8,454 nt of DNA from Nitriliruptoraceae bacterium (GTDB lineage: Bacteria; Actinomycetota; Nitriliruptoria; Nitriliruptorales; Nitriliruptoraceae): NCBI GenBank assembly GCA_007131525.1, contig SLQK01000314.1, forward strand, positions 1-8,454, given 5' to 3'. Positions within the stretch are counted from its first letter, which is position 1, and every line of letters begins with the position of its first letter. Positions 1 through 8,207 of the stretch are shown in pieces. Made by a program: the position numbers and the translations under genes. The notes below the pieces were generated by a model that was not told the DNA's origin, did no database searches, and saw nothing but the letters and a program-made list of their open reading frames with translations.

Positions 1-2536
<2,536 letters not shown>

Positions 2537-2559
2537 CCCGGCCGGCGAGGTTCCCGCGA

Positions 2560-2585
2560 GGGGGTGGGCCTGAGCGCCCACCCCC
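2560..2585 (+). terminator. GC-rich hairpin after clpC, probable terminator
   Basis: A perfect 10-bp stem (GGGGGTGGGC at 2560-2569 paired with GCCCACCCCC at 2576-2585) encloses a six-base loop, CTGAGC. It begins 23 bases after the clpC stop. No T-run follows, which is common for terminators of high-GC actinobacteria. It would separate clpC transcription from ideR. Confidence 0.65.
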
Positions 2586-2637
2586 CCGTGCGTCGCAGGG
2601 CCTGGCGCGAGACCCTGCCGACGGTTGCGCTCCGGCC

Positions 2638-2659
2638 CTCCCGCCCGTGGGGGCGGGGG
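2638..2659. other. Second short inverted repeat upstream of ideR
   Basis: CTCCCGCCC (2638-2646) can pair with GGGCGGGGG (2651-2659) as a 9-bp stem with one G-U pair and a GTGG loop. It lies just upstream of the candidate ideR -10 element. It could be a backup terminator for clpC or chance pairing in very GC-rich DNA. Confidence 0.3.
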
Positions 2660-2674
2660 CTAGGCTCGCCGCCG
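2654..2674 (+). promoter_or_regulatory. Candidate ideR promoter -10 (TAGGCT) within a possible IdeR-box dyad
   Basis: TAGGCT at 2661-2666 fits the actinobacterial -10 pattern TANNNT and would place the transcript start about 27 bases before the GTG. No convincing -35 is visible. The hexamer is the centre of an imperfect dyad, 2654-2674, centred on G2664, with 8 of 10 base pairs complementary. Against the mycobacterial iron-box consensus (TTAGGTTAGSCTAACCTAA, from memory) 2655-2673 matches at about 10 of 19 positions, including the GG, TAGGCT and CC core. This suggests autoregulation but is inference. Confidence 0.35.
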
Positions 2675-2688
2675 GACCCGGGCGCAAC

Positions 2689-2695
2689 GGGAGGG
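2689..2695 (+). promoter_or_regulatory. Ribosome binding site of ideR
   Basis: GGGAGGG lies four bases before the GTG at 2700. It selects that GTG as the start, which also places the first residues in register with IdeR of mycobacteria. Confidence 0.7.
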
Positions 2696-2699
2696 CACG

Positions 2700-3368
2700 G
2701 TGGCCCACGACCTGATCGACTCGACCGAGATGTACCTGCGCACCGTCCTCGAGCTCGAGGAGGAGGGCATCCCGGCGCTGCGTGCGCGCCTGTCCGAGCG
2801 GTTGGCCCTGTCCGCGCCATCGATCTCCGAGGGCGTGGCCCGGCTGGAGTCCCAGGGGCTCATGCGGCTGGCCGAGGACCGCACGGTGCAACTGACCGCG
2901 GAGGGTCGGGCACGGGCTGAGCAGGTCATGCGCAAGCACCGCCTGGCCGAGCGACTCCTGGTCGACGTGCTCGGTCTGGAGCACGAGTACGTCCACGAGG
3001 AGGCCTGCCGGTGGGAGCACGTCATCTCGGATCGCGTCGAGCAGCGCCTGGTCGAGTTCCTCGGGAACCCGACCACCAGCCCCTACGGCAACCCGATCCC
3101 CGGCTCCGGTGAGGGGTTCGATGACATCGTCCCGCTGGCGGAGGTCGACACCGAGGTGGTGACGGTGCACTCGATCTCGGAGCACCTCCAGGCCGACGCC
3201 ACGGTGATGCACGTCCTCCACCAGCACGGCATGATCGCCGGCGAACGTGCCGAGGTCGTCCGACACGAGGGCGCCATCGTGCTGAACCTCGCGGGGCATC
3301 GCATCGAGCTGACCCCCGAGGCAGCGCGCTTCGTCTACGTGCTGCCGGTCGTCACCGCGACTGACTGA
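2700..3368 (+). CDS. ideR: Iron-dependent transcriptional repressor, IdeR/DtxR family
   Basis: Metal-activated DNA-binding repressor; with bound Fe(II) such dimers bind iron boxes and repress iron uptake genes. The 222 residues show the usual three parts: N-terminal winged helix (about 1-74), dimerisation and metal-binding domain (about 75-140), and C-terminal SH3-like domain (about 145-222). All ligands known from IdeR can be placed: Met11, Cys103, Glu106 and His107 (primary site), and His80, Glu84, His99 plus Glu161 and Gln164 of the SH3-like domain (ancillary site). Met and Cys at the primary site favour iron-type IdeR/DtxR over manganese-type MntR. The segment MRKHRLAERLLVDV and the CRWEHV motif are near-identical to IdeR. 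The GTG start at 2700 has a good Shine-Dalgarno sequence. The 3' end overlaps aroG on the other strand. A possible autoregulatory dyad lies at its promoter. The physiological metal is inferred. Confidence 0.93.
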   Translation: MAHDLIDSTEMYLRTVLELEEEGIPALRARLSERLALSAPSISEGVARLESQGLMRLAEDRTVQLTAEGRARAEQVMRKHRLAERLLVDVLGLEHEYVHEEACRWEHVISDRVEQRLVEFLGNPTTSPYGNPIPGSGEGFDDIVPLAEVDTEVVTVHSISEHLQADATVMHVLHQHGMIAGERAEVVRHEGAIVLNLAGHRIELTPEAARFVYVLPVVTATD

Positions 3369-4452
3369 CCGCATCCGCGCAGCGGTGCAGCAGCTCGACG
3401 GTCTCGTCCCAGCCGATGCAGGCGTCGGTGATGGACACGCCGTGCCGCAGCGGTGTCTCGGGTGACCAGTCCTGCCGACCCGGTTGGAGGTTGCTCTCCA
3501 GCATCAGGCCCAGCAGCCCGTGATCGGGGCCGCGCCACTGGCCCACCACGTCCTCGACGACCAGGTGCTGCCGGCGGTGGTCCTTGCCCGAGTTGGCATG
3601 GCTCGCGTCGACCATCACCGGCCGGCGGAAACCGGTGACCTCGCGGGCGGCGTCCCGGGCCGCTGCGACCGTGGCCGCGTCGTAGTTCGGTCCGTCGTTG
3701 CCGCCACGGAGGACGATGTGGACGTCGGGGTTGCCCGTGGTGCGGACCACCGTGGTCTGGCCCACCCCGTTGATCCCGAAGAAGGCGTGGGGGGCGATGG
3801 CCGCGCTCAGCGCGTTGCGTGCAGCACCGAGGGTGCCGTCGGTCCCGTTCTTGAAGCCGATCGGCATCGACAGCCCGGAGGCCAGCTGCCGATGGACCTG
3901 GCTCTCGACCGTGCGGGCACCGATGGCCGCCCAGGACACCAGGTCGGTCTGGTACTGCGGGGTGATGGTGTCGAGCACCTCGACGGCGCAGGGCAGCCCC
4001 AGTCCGGTCACCTCCAGCAGGACCTGCCGCGCGAGCCGCAGCCCACGGGAGGCGTCGGAGCTGCCATCCAGGGCCGGGTCGTAGATCAGGCCCTTCCAGC
4101 CGATCGATGTCCGGGGCTTCTCGAAGTAGGTCCGCATCACCACGATCAGGCGGTCGGCCAGCTCCTGCGCCAAGGGTGCCAGCAGCCGGGCGTACTCCTC
4201 CGCGAGGCCCCGGTCGTGGATCGAGCACGGGCCCACGATCACCACCATGCGCTCGTCGTCGCCGCGCATCGCGGCCGCGATCTCGGCCCGGCTGCGGCGC
4301 ACGAGGTCGTAGCGCTCCCGGGTCGCCGGTAGCTCCGCCCGGACCTCGGCCGGGGAGGCGACGGGTTCGAACACCTCGACGTGGCGATCGTCGACCGGCG
4401 ACGCGGGCCCTTCGGCGGCGACGGTCAGCGTCGGGTCCTGGCTGACGTCCAT
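3352..4452 (-). CDS. aroG: 3-deoxy-D-arabino-heptulosonate 7-phosphate (DAHP) synthase, class I (type I-alpha)
   Basis: Condenses phosphoenolpyruvate with erythrose 4-phosphate, the first step of the shikimate pathway to aromatic amino acids. The 366-residue protein aligns throughout with E. coli AroG/AroF/AroH and carries about 15 extra N-terminal residues. Metal ligands equivalent to E. coli Cys61, His268, Glu302 and Asp326 are Cys76 (GPCSIHD), His285 (DASHANSGKD), Glu319 (MLESN) and Asp343. Substrate-binding residues are Arg107, Lys112 and Arg114 (RTYFEKPRT), Arg180, Lys201 (GFKNGTDG) and Arg249 (VLRGG). No chorismate mutase domain is fused. The ATG at 4452 has a strong AGGAGG. The gene is alone on this strand, divergent from an aldo/keto reductase gene and convergent with ideR. 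Family members are usually feedback-inhibited by one aromatic amino acid; which one cannot be read here, so the symbol marks the family, not proven Phe sensitivity. Confidence 0.95.
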   Translation of the reverse strand: MDVSQDPTLTVAAEGPASPVDDRHVEVFEPVASPAEVRAELPATRERYDLVRRSRAEIAAAMRGDDERMVVIVGPCSIHDRGLAEEYARLLAPLAQELADRLIVVMRTYFEKPRTSIGWKGLIYDPALDGSSDASRGLRLARQVLLEVTGLGLPCAVEVLDTITPQYQTDLVSWAAIGARTVESQVHRQLASGLSMPIGFKNGTDGTLGAARNALSAAIAPHAFFGINGVGQTTVVRTTGNPDVHIVLRGGNDGPNYDAATVAAARDAAREVTGFRRPVMVDASHANSGKDHRRQHLVVEDVVGQWRGPDHGLLGLMLESNLQPGRQDWSPETPLRHGVSITDACIGWDETVELLHRCADAVSQSR

Positions 4453-4457
4453 GGAGT

Positions 4458-4463
4458 CCTCCT
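4458..4463 (-). promoter_or_regulatory. Ribosome binding site of the DAHP synthase gene
   Basis: On the minus strand AGGAGG lies five bases before the ATG at 4452-4450. It is a consensus Shine-Dalgarno sequence and fixes the start; the frame's homology also begins shortly after it. Confidence 0.8.
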
Positions 4464-4506
4464 GGCGGTGAGACGGCCGACTGCCCGTTCAGCGCGCCGT
4501 CGCGCG

Positions 4507-4516
4507 ACGCTACCGT
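4507..4516. promoter_or_regulatory. Back-to-back candidate -10 elements between aroG and the aldo/keto reductase gene
   Basis: The ten bases ACGCTACCGT hold a TANNNT hexamer on each strand: TACCGT on + (4511-4516) and TAGCGT on - (4512-4507), sharing the central TA. The + element has a weak -35 candidate, TTCAGC at 4488-4493, with 17-bp spacing; none is clear for the - element. Predicted leaders are about 48 bases for aroG and about 80 for the reductase gene. The calls rest on short motifs only. Confidence 0.35.
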
Positions 4517-4602
4517 CCTGGGCGCGGGGCCACGTGCGCGGTGGTGAGGTGTCACATCGGCCCCGCTGGCCGGCGGCCGTCGCAGCGAGGGTAGGGAGCG
4601 TC

Positions 4603-5487
4603 ATGACCGACACGAGCACCACCACGGCTGCGGCAGCGGGCACCGTGCTCCTGGGAGGTGATCTCCCCGTCACGCGGATGGGTTACGGGGCCATGCGCCT
4701 GACCGGCGAGGGGGTGTGGGGCGAGCCGGCGGACCGTGACCGCGCGCTCGCGGTGTTGCGGCGTGCGGTCGAGGTGGGTGTCGACCTGATCGACACCGCC
4801 GACAGCTACGGGCCCTTCGTTGCCGAGGACCTCATCCGCGAGGCGCTGCACACCGGCCGCGGTGACGACCCCTACGGCGGCGTGACGATCGCGACCAAGG
4901 CCGGTCTGGTCCGCACCGGCCCCGGTGAGTGGCACCCGCTCGGCCGGCCCGAGTACCTGCGCTTCGCCTGCGAGATGAGCCTGCGGCGTCTCGCCGTCGA
5001 ACGGATCGACCTCTACCAGCTCCACCGGATCGATCCGGCGGTCCCGGCAGCGGAGCAGTTCGGTGTCCTGGCCGACCTGCAGCGCGAGGGCAAGATCCGC
5101 CACGTCGGCCTGTCCGAGGTGTCGGTGGCCCAGCTCGAGGACGCCCGCAGCCACCTCGCCGTAGCCAGCGTGCAGAACCGCTACAACCTGACGGACCGAG
5201 GCTCCGAGGACGTCCTCGAGGTCTGCGCCGCCGCGGGGATTGCCTTCCTGCCCTGGTTCCCGGTCGCGGTGGGGGCGCTCGCGCGTGCCGGCGGGCCCCT
5301 CGACGCGGTGGCGTCGACGATCGGTGCCACCCCCGCCCAGCTGGCGCTGGCGTGGCTCCTCCACCGGTCACCGGTCATGGTCCCGATCCCCGGTACCTCC
5401 TCGCTCGAACACCTCGAGGAGAACGTCGCCGCGGCTGGGCTGGAGCTCACGCCTGAGCAGATGTCCGCCCTGGAAGCGGCGGTCTGA
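4603..5487 (+). CDS. Aldo/keto reductase, pyridoxal reductase (PdxI)-like
   Basis: NAD(P)H-dependent oxidoreductase with the TIM-barrel fold of the aldo/keto reductase superfamily, 294 residues, presumably cytoplasmic. The catalytic tetrad can be placed as Asp64 and Tyr69 (DTADSYG), Lys99 (ATKAG) and His141 (YQLHRID). VQNRYN (190-195) and IPGTSS (262-267) are the usual substrate/cofactor-side motifs, the latter in the C-terminal region that grips the NADP phosphate. The N-terminal RMGYGAMRL, the spacing and the C-terminal IPGTSS-x-x-HLxEN segment resemble E. coli PdxI (YdbC), which reduces pyridoxal to pyridoxine. The substrate here is unproven, because many related enzymes are promiscuous. 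The ATG at 4603 is preceded by AGGGAG at 4593-4598. The frame is open further upstream but crosses the intergenic promoter region without homology. It is 71 bases ahead of mutY and may be read with it. Confidence 0.88.
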   Translation: MTDTSTTTAAAAGTVLLGGDLPVTRMGYGAMRLTGEGVWGEPADRDRALAVLRRAVEVGVDLIDTADSYGPFVAEDLIREALHTGRGDDPYGGVTIATKAGLVRTGPGEWHPLGRPEYLRFACEMSLRRLAVERIDLYQLHRIDPAVPAAEQFGVLADLQREGKIRHVGLSEVSVAQLEDARSHLAVASVQNRYNLTDRGSEDVLEVCAAAGIAFLPWFPVAVGALARAGGPLDAVASTIGATPAQLALAWLLHRSPVMVPIPGTSSLEHLEENVAAAGLELTPEQMSALEAAV

Positions 5488-5495
5488 GGCTCCGC

Positions 5496-5501
5496 TAGCC
5501 T
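5496..5501 (+). promoter_or_regulatory. Candidate -10 element for mutY-helicase
   Basis: TAGCCT fits the actinobacterial TANNNT -10 pattern and sits nine bases after the reductase stop codon. No good -35 is present. It would give the mutY-helicase pair its own promoter with a leader of about 50 bases; read-through from the reductase gene is equally possible. Confidence 0.3.
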
Positions 5502-5558
5502 CCGCGGCCCTCCGCACCGCTCCTGGGACCCCTGCCACCGTCGATCGGATCCGGCCCC

Positions 5559-6515
5559 GTGGCCTCACGCTCCGCACCGGCTCCCGATCCCATCCCCGCG
5601 GCTCCCGACCCCATGCCGACGGCCCCCGACCCCGCCAGGCGCCACCGGCTCACCGAGGATCTCCTCGGCTGGGCCGAGGGGGTGCGGGCCGATCTGCCGT
5701 GGCGCGCGACCCGCGACCCCTGGGCGGTGCTGGTGTCCGAGCTGATGCTCCAGCAGACCCAGGTCGTCCGGGTGGTACCCCGCTACCTGCGCTTCCTGGC
5801 GTCCTTCCCCACGGTGTCGGACTGTGCCGATGCGTCGGTCGGCGAGGTGGTGCGCGCCTGGGAGGGGCTCGGCTACAACCGACGCGCGGTGAACCTGCAC
5901 CGGGCTGCCCGGGAGATCGTCCGCCTCCATGGCGGGGTCGTCCCCGACCACCTCGATGCCCTGCTGGCGCTCCCGGGCATCGGCCCCTACACGGCACGGG
6001 CCGTGCTCTGCTTCGCGTTCGAGCGTGACCACGGGGTGGTCGACACCAACGCCGCCCGGTTCCTGGCACGGGCCGTGGCCGGCCACCGGCTGACGCCCCG
6101 GTCGGCTCAGGACCTCGCCGACGAGGTGGTGCCGATGGGGCGCGGGTGGGCGTGGAACCAGGCCGTGCTCGACCTCGCTGCCGAGGCGCGTGTCAAGCGG
6201 GCGCCACGGTGCGGCGAGTGCCCGATCGCCTCCTCCTGCGCCTGGGTCCGGGCTGGCGCCGAGCCTCCCGACCCGGCCGACGGGAGCGCCGGGACGACGC
6301 GGAGCCAGTCGGTGTTCGCCGGCTCCGACCGGCAGGGTCGGGGGCGCCTGGTCCAGGCGCTGCGGACGGGGCCGGTGGAGGTGGCCCGGGTCGCCGACGT
6401 GACCGGCTGGCCGGAGGAACCGGAGCGCGCCCGCCGGGTCGCCGATGCCCTGGTCGGTGACGGGCTGGCCGAGTACGTCGACGGTCAGCTGTCCCTGCCC
6501 GGCCGGATCCCGTGA
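5559..6515 (+). CDS. mutY: A/G-specific adenine DNA glycosylase MutY (actinobacterial short form; one Fe-S cysteine missing)
   Basis: Removes adenine mispaired with 8-oxoguanine in base excision repair. In the 318-residue frame the glycosylase core holds SELMLQQTQV (catalytic Glu61), GLGYN (103-107), the helix-hairpin-helix LPGIGPYTARAV (138-149) and catalytic Asp162 in VDTNAARFLAR. The iron-sulfur loop shows Cys218, Cys221 and Cys227 with standard spacing, but the expected first cysteine is Arg211 (codon CGT at 6189-6191). The C-terminal part (about 235-318) lacks the NUDIX-like 8-oxoG domain of E. coli MutY and resembles mycobacterial MutY (FAGSDRQGRGRL followed by a probable winged helix), so the short length is normal for the group. 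The N-terminus is Ala/Pro/Asp-rich and built on a 21-bp repeat. Start is uncertain: GTG 5559 and ATG 5613 both lack a clear ribosome site, and 5613 gives a length closer to mycobacterial MutY. The stop overlaps the helicase start by four bases. Confidence 0.92.
   Translation: MASRSAPAPDPIPAAPDPMPTAPDPARRHRLTEDLLGWAEGVRADLPWRATRDPWAVLVSELMLQQTQVVRVVPRYLRFLASFPTVSDCADASVGEVVRAWEGLGYNRRAVNLHRAAREIVRLHGGVVPDHLDALLALPGIGPYTARAVLCFAFERDHGVVDTNAARFLARAVAGHRLTPRSAQDLADEVVPMGRGWAWNQAVLDLAAEARVKRAPRCGECPIASSCAWVRAGAEPPDPADGSAGTTRSQSVFAGSDRQGRGRLVQALRTGPVEVARVADVTGWPEEPERARRVADALVGDGLAEYVDGQLSLPGRIP
5579..5636 (+). repeat. Tandem 21-bp repeat at the 5' end of mutY
   Basis: Three imperfect units start at 5579, 5600 and 5621, exactly 21 bases apart, each beginning GGCTCCCGAC or a close variant. 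In the mutY frame they encode APDPIPA, APDPMPT and APDPARR (residues 8-28). A period of seven codons preserves the frame, which mildly supports coding from GTG 5559. The third unit is degenerate. Confidence 0.75.
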
Positions 6516-8104
6516 GCGACCGCGTCACCCGGATCGTCGCGGACCACCTCGCCGCCGTCGGGGACGCCGCCCTGGACGAGGTGCTGCAGGCGGTCCGGGC
6601 GGCGGGCGGAGTCCGGGTCTCTCGGGCGGCGGTGGAGCGGGCCCTGGTGCGTGACCCGCGGTTCGTCGTGCGCGATGAGCTCGGTCGACGCCGCTGGGCG
6701 CTGGTCGAGCCCGGGGTCGGCGGCACGCCGGACGCAGCGGGTCCGGCGTCCGGGCCGGTCGCCACGGGGCCCGCCGCGACCCGCAGCGCGCTGGACGCCC
6801 TCGATCTGCGGGCCTGGCAGGCCGAGGCGTTGGCGGCATGGTCGGTCACCTGTCGCGGGGTGATCGAGGCGGTCACCGGGACGGGCAAGACCCGGCTCGC
6901 GATCGCCGCGGCCCGCACGGTGCTGGACCGGGGCGGGCGCGTGCTCGTCCTCGTCCCCACCCTGGAGCTGCTGGACCAGTGGCGGGTCAGTGTGGGGGAG
7001 CTGCTGCCCCAGGCCCGGGTCGGTCGGCTCGGCGGGGGTGGTCAGGACGACCTGTTCTCGCACGAGGTGCTGCTGGCCACCCCCCATTCCGCCGCCGGCG
7101 GCCCGATCGATCTCCCCCCGGGTGTCGCGGGGCTCGTCGTTGCCGACGAGGCCCACCGCTACGGGGCACCGACCTGGGGATCGGCGCTGCCACCGGACCT
7201 CGGGCTCCGGCTGGCGCTCACGGCGACCTACGAGCGCGGTGACGAGGGCGTCGAGGAGGTGCTCGAGCCCTACTTCGGCCCGGTGGTGTTCCGCTACCGC
7301 TACGACCGGGCCGTCGCCGACGGCACCGTCGCCCCCTTCTCGATCGCGCTGGCCGGGGTCGCGCTCACACCGGAGGAGCAGCAGCGGCACGACGCTGCCG
7401 ACGCCCGGGTCCGCAGCCTGCACCGGGAGCTCATCGGACCGCTGGGCATGCCCAGGGAGCCCGGCGCGCTGCTGCGGGCGGCGGCGGCGGTGGTCGCCGC
7501 GGCCGGGGAGCCCGGTCGGGGCGAAGGTCGCCAGACGGCGGCCTGCCGTGAGTACCTGCTGCGGATCCGCCAGCGCCGCGACGTCGCCGCAACCGCCGCC
7601 GCCAAGCTCGATGTCGTTCGATCGGCGGCGCCGGCCCTGCGAGGCGGTCGCTCGCTGGTCTTCACCGACACGGTCGACCAGGCGGAGACGGCGGCGCGGG
7701 TGCTGGTGGCAGCGGGCGTGGCGGCCGAGACCGTGCACGGCCAGCTGACCGACGAGCGTCGTCGCATCCGCCTGGCCCAGTTCCGTCGAGGACGGATCGA
7801 CGCCCTGGTCGCCCCGCGCGTGCTCGACGAGGGGATCGACGTCCCGGCGGCCGACGTCGCGGTGGTGCTGGCCGCCTTCCGGACCCGCCGCCAGCTGATC
7901 CAACGGCTCGGGCGGGTGCTCCGGCTGAAGCCTGACGGACGGGACGCGCGGCTGATCCTCGCCCACGCCCGGGGGACCGGAGAGGACCCGGCGCGCGGCG
8001 GGCACGCCGACTTCCTCGCCGAGGTCGCCGAGGTGGCCGACCGCATCGACCACCTCGATGTCACGGCGCAGCCCGACGCCGTCGGCAGGTGGTTGCTGTC
8101 CTGA
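6512..8104 (+). CDS. SF2 DEAD/DEAH-type helicase, XPB/SSL2-like (COG1061 type)
   Basis: Predicted ATP-dependent DNA helicase or translocase, 530 residues. Order of parts: N-terminal winged-helix-like region (about 1-66, with DPRFVVRD and RRRWALVEP), a Gly/Ala/Pro linker (about 67-92), RecA-like domain 1 and RecA-like domain 2. Motifs: Q-like LRAWQAEAL (99-107, Gln103), Walker A TGTGKT (122-127), Ia VLVLVPTLELLDQW (144-157), DEAH (212-215), TAT (237-239), IV SLVFTDT (381-387), V VLDEGIDVP (437-445), and VI QRLGRVLR (464-471, with Arg468 and Arg471). All needed ATPase residues are present. An insert between motifs III and IV (about 270-365) includes ALTPEEQQRH, as in XPB-type proteins. The RED motif of true XPB after TAT is not conserved (YERGDEG), so this is a family member and not clearly the XPB orthologue. 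The GTG start lies in GTGA with the mutY stop, implying translational coupling. A repair role is inferred from context; no nuclease or methylase domain is attached. Confidence 0.88.
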   Translation: MSDRVTRIVADHLAAVGDAALDEVLQAVRAAGGVRVSRAAVERALVRDPRFVVRDELGRRRWALVEPGVGGTPDAAGPASGPVATGPAATRSALDALDLRAWQAEALAAWSVTCRGVIEAVTGTGKTRLAIAAARTVLDRGGRVLVLVPTLELLDQWRVSVGELLPQARVGRLGGGGQDDLFSHEVLLATPHSAAGGPIDLPPGVAGLVVADEAHRYGAPTWGSALPPDLGLRLALTATYERGDEGVEEVLEPYFGPVVFRYRYDRAVADGTVAPFSIALAGVALTPEEQQRHDAADARVRSLHRELIGPLGMPREPGALLRAAAAVVAAAGEPGRGEGRQTAACREYLLRIRQRRDVAATAAAKLDVVRSAAPALRGGRSLVFTDTVDQAETAARVLVAAGVAAETVHGQLTDERRRIRLAQFRRGRIDALVAPRVLDEGIDVPAADVAVVLAAFRTRRQLIQRLGRVLRLKPDGRDARLILAHARGTGEDPARGGHADFLAEVAEVADRIDHLDVTAQPDAVGRWLLS

Positions 8105-8107
8105 CCA

Positions 8108-8119
8108 CGCGGGCCCGCG
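8108..8119. other. 12-bp perfect palindrome just after the helicase gene
   Basis: CGCGGGCCCGCG is self-complementary and starts four bases after the helicase stop codon. As RNA it could form only a very short hairpin with a strained loop, so terminator function is doubtful. It may be a protein-binding dyad or chance in GC-rich DNA. Confidence 0.25.
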
Positions 8120-8128
8120 CGCCTGCGT

Positions 8129-8134
8129 TACGCT
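8129..8134 (+). promoter_or_regulatory. Candidate -10 element for disA
   Basis: TACGCT fits the TANNNT pattern in an otherwise G/C-only stretch of the 103-base helicase-disA gap. It predicts a start near 8141 and a leader of about 67 bases. No -35 is recognisable. Confidence 0.35.
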
Positions 8135-8196
8135 GCGCGGCGGTCGCACGTGCCGGACGGGGCGCGTGACGGTCCGGGCGCAGCGACGGGGCAGAG

Positions 8197-8201
8197 AGGA
8201 G
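8197..8201 (+). promoter_or_regulatory. Ribosome binding site of disA
   Basis: AGGAG, extended upstream as AGAGAGGAG from 8193, lies six bases before GTG 8208 and nine before GTG 8211. The spacing favours 8208. Confidence 0.7.
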
Positions 8202-8207
8202 CGGCAC

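Noticed and set aside
3484..4332. 282-codon plus-strand frame antisense to aroG
   Set aside because: Shadow frame opposite a well-supported gene; no start signal and no recognisable domain.
4531..4536. CACGTG palindrome in the aroG-reductase gap
   Set aside because: A six-base palindrome is frequent by chance in GC-rich DNA and nothing nearby supports a binding site.
3335..4555. 406-codon minus-strand frame overlapping the DAHP synthase gene in another frame
   Set aside because: The translation is Arg/Gly/Pro-rich low-complexity sequence, while the 366-residue frame on the same strand has every DAHP synthase active-site residue.
4544..4555. GTGAGGTGTCAC inverted repeat resembling a CRP/FNR-type site
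   Set aside because: The arms are only four bases and the spacer is four, not the six of CRP sites.
4381..4602. In-frame upstream extension of the aldo/keto reductase gene starting at 4381
   Set aside because: The extension would overlap the 5' end of aroG and the promoter gap and has no reductase homology; ATG 4603 has a proper ribosome site and is followed by the normal N-terminus.
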